Shown here piece after piece: positions 63,536-64,000 of a stretch of DNA of 64,000 nucleotides. Under the pieces are notes generated by a model. The model worked only from the letters and a program-made list of their open reading frames with translations, had not been told where the DNA came from and did not search any database. The stretch comes from Streptomyces barringtoniae (GTDB lineage: Bacteria; Actinomycetota; Actinomycetes; Streptomycetales; Streptomycetaceae), in NCBI RefSeq assembly GCF_020819595.1, contig NZ_JAJHNP010000015.1:1-64000 (forward strand), given 5' to 3'. Numbering within the stretch: the first letter of the stretch is position 1; each line of letters opens with the position of its first letter. A program made the position numbers and the translations under genes.

Positions 63536-64000
63536 ATGGCACCAGCCATCACGCTTGCCGCGGAGGCACCCAAGCTGTCGTCCGCGAACACAGGCTTCAT
63601 GCTCATTGCTTCCGCCCTGGTGCTGATCATGACGCCGGGTCTCGCCTTCTTCTACGGGGGCATGGTCCGCGTCAAGAGCACCCTGAACATGCTGATGATG
63701 AGCTTCATCAGCATGGGGATCGTCACCATTCTGTGGGTGCTCTACGGCTTCTCCCTCGCCTTCGGCACGAACAACGGCCTCATCGGCTGGGACTCCGACT
63801 GGTTCGGCCTCCGCAAGATCGGTCTGACCGAGCTCTGGCCCGGTTACACCATCCCGATCTTCGTGTTCATGGTCTTCCAGATGATGTTCGCGATCATCAC
63901 CCCGGCCCTGATAAGCGGCGCCCTCGCGGACCGCGTCAAGTTCTCGGCCTGGTCGCTGTTCATCGCCCTGTGGCTCACGCTCGTCTACGTTCCGGTCGCC
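63536..64000 (+). CDS. amtB: Ammonium transporter AmtB, 5' part only
   Basis: First 155 residues of an Amt/Rh ammonium channel, cut by the window end. It begins with a short leader (MAPAITLAAEAPKLSSANTG) and the family helix LIASALVLIMTPGLAFFYGGMVRVKSTLN, followed by MMSFISMGIVTILWVLYGFS and FQMMFAIITPALISGALADR, where the pore-gate Phe lies. GAGGAG precedes the ATG. It normally heads amtB-glnK-glnD. Confidence 0.95.
   Translation, partial: MAPAITLAAEAPKLSSANTGFMLIASALVLIMTPGLAFFYGGMVRVKSTLNMLMMSFISMGIVTILWVLYGFSLAFGTNNGLIGWDSDWFGLRKIGLTELWPGYTIPIFVFMVFQMMFAIITPALISGALADRVKFSAWSLFIALWLTLVYVPVA

Overview
The window reads as chromosomal core sequence of a Streptomyces species. GC is very high, third codon positions are almost all G or C, GTG starts are common, and two conservons (cvn operons), an HU protein with a lysine-rich tail (HupS), NdgR, GlcP and NsdA are present. 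From memory the gene order follows the S. coelicolor SCO5535-SCO5583 segment. This is recall, not a database result.

Layout. 1-1,350: 3' end of an acyl-CoA carboxylase beta subunit and its small epsilon subunit. 1,399-12,079: two back-to-back conservons on the minus strand, each ordered sensor-kinase-like CvnA, roadblock CvnB, DUF742 CvnC, Ras-like GTPase CvnD. 12,651-16,401: a small unknown gene, FAH-family hydrolase, gltX, an orphan RelE/ParE-like gene and a HAD hydrolase. 16,492-16,953: five tRNAs (Gln, Glu, Glu, Gln, Glu). 17,005-18,239: divergent MerR and DUF4188 pair with a palindromic operator. 18,324-21,273: ndgR divergent from leuCD. 21,537-29,987: hupS, cofC, plsC-gpsA-ddlA, a DUF3515 lipoprotein, a lone Lrp ligand-binding domain, thiL-thiD and rpmB. 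30,248-37,542: a FakA/DAK2-type kinase, then a minus-strand pair of an HSP90-family ATPase overlapping a large TPR protein. 37,696-47,169: recG carrying an in-frame intein, rsmD, coaD, a DivIVA/SepIVA-like gene, DUF177-rpmF-rnc, mutM, and an HxlR/flavodoxin pair. 47,258-59,860: CAP-domain protein, acylphosphatase, a small coiled-coil gene, smc, glcP, a frameshifted small gene, an LLM oxidoreductase, an NCS1 permease and ftsY. 60,591-64,000: prim-pol-like gene, nsdA and the start of amtB behind a GlnR-type site.

Themes. Core functions cluster as usual: ribosome and RNase III (rpmF-rnc), CoA synthesis (coaD), chromosome organisation (smc, hupS), membrane targeting (ftsY), phospholipid head precursor (plsC-gpsA), leucine and thiamine synthesis, and nitrogen control (nsdA, amtB).

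The most striking items are these. (1) A 338-residue intein interrupts the RecG Walker A motif. It carries the Trp-Cys-Thr signature of class 3 inteins, Ala as first residue, Thr at +1 and two LAGLIDADG-type motifs. (2) A translationally overlapping HSP90-like/TPR gene pair sits between the DAK2 gene and recG. (3) A Streptomyces dispersed repeat has three copies here, one inside the smc hinge-coding region. (4) An 80-bp tandem repeat lies between ftsY and the prim-pol gene, beside what looks like a duplicated gene end and terminator. (5) Three 21-bp tandem repeats lie upstream of thiL. (6) The two cvnD genes share 148 identical bases.
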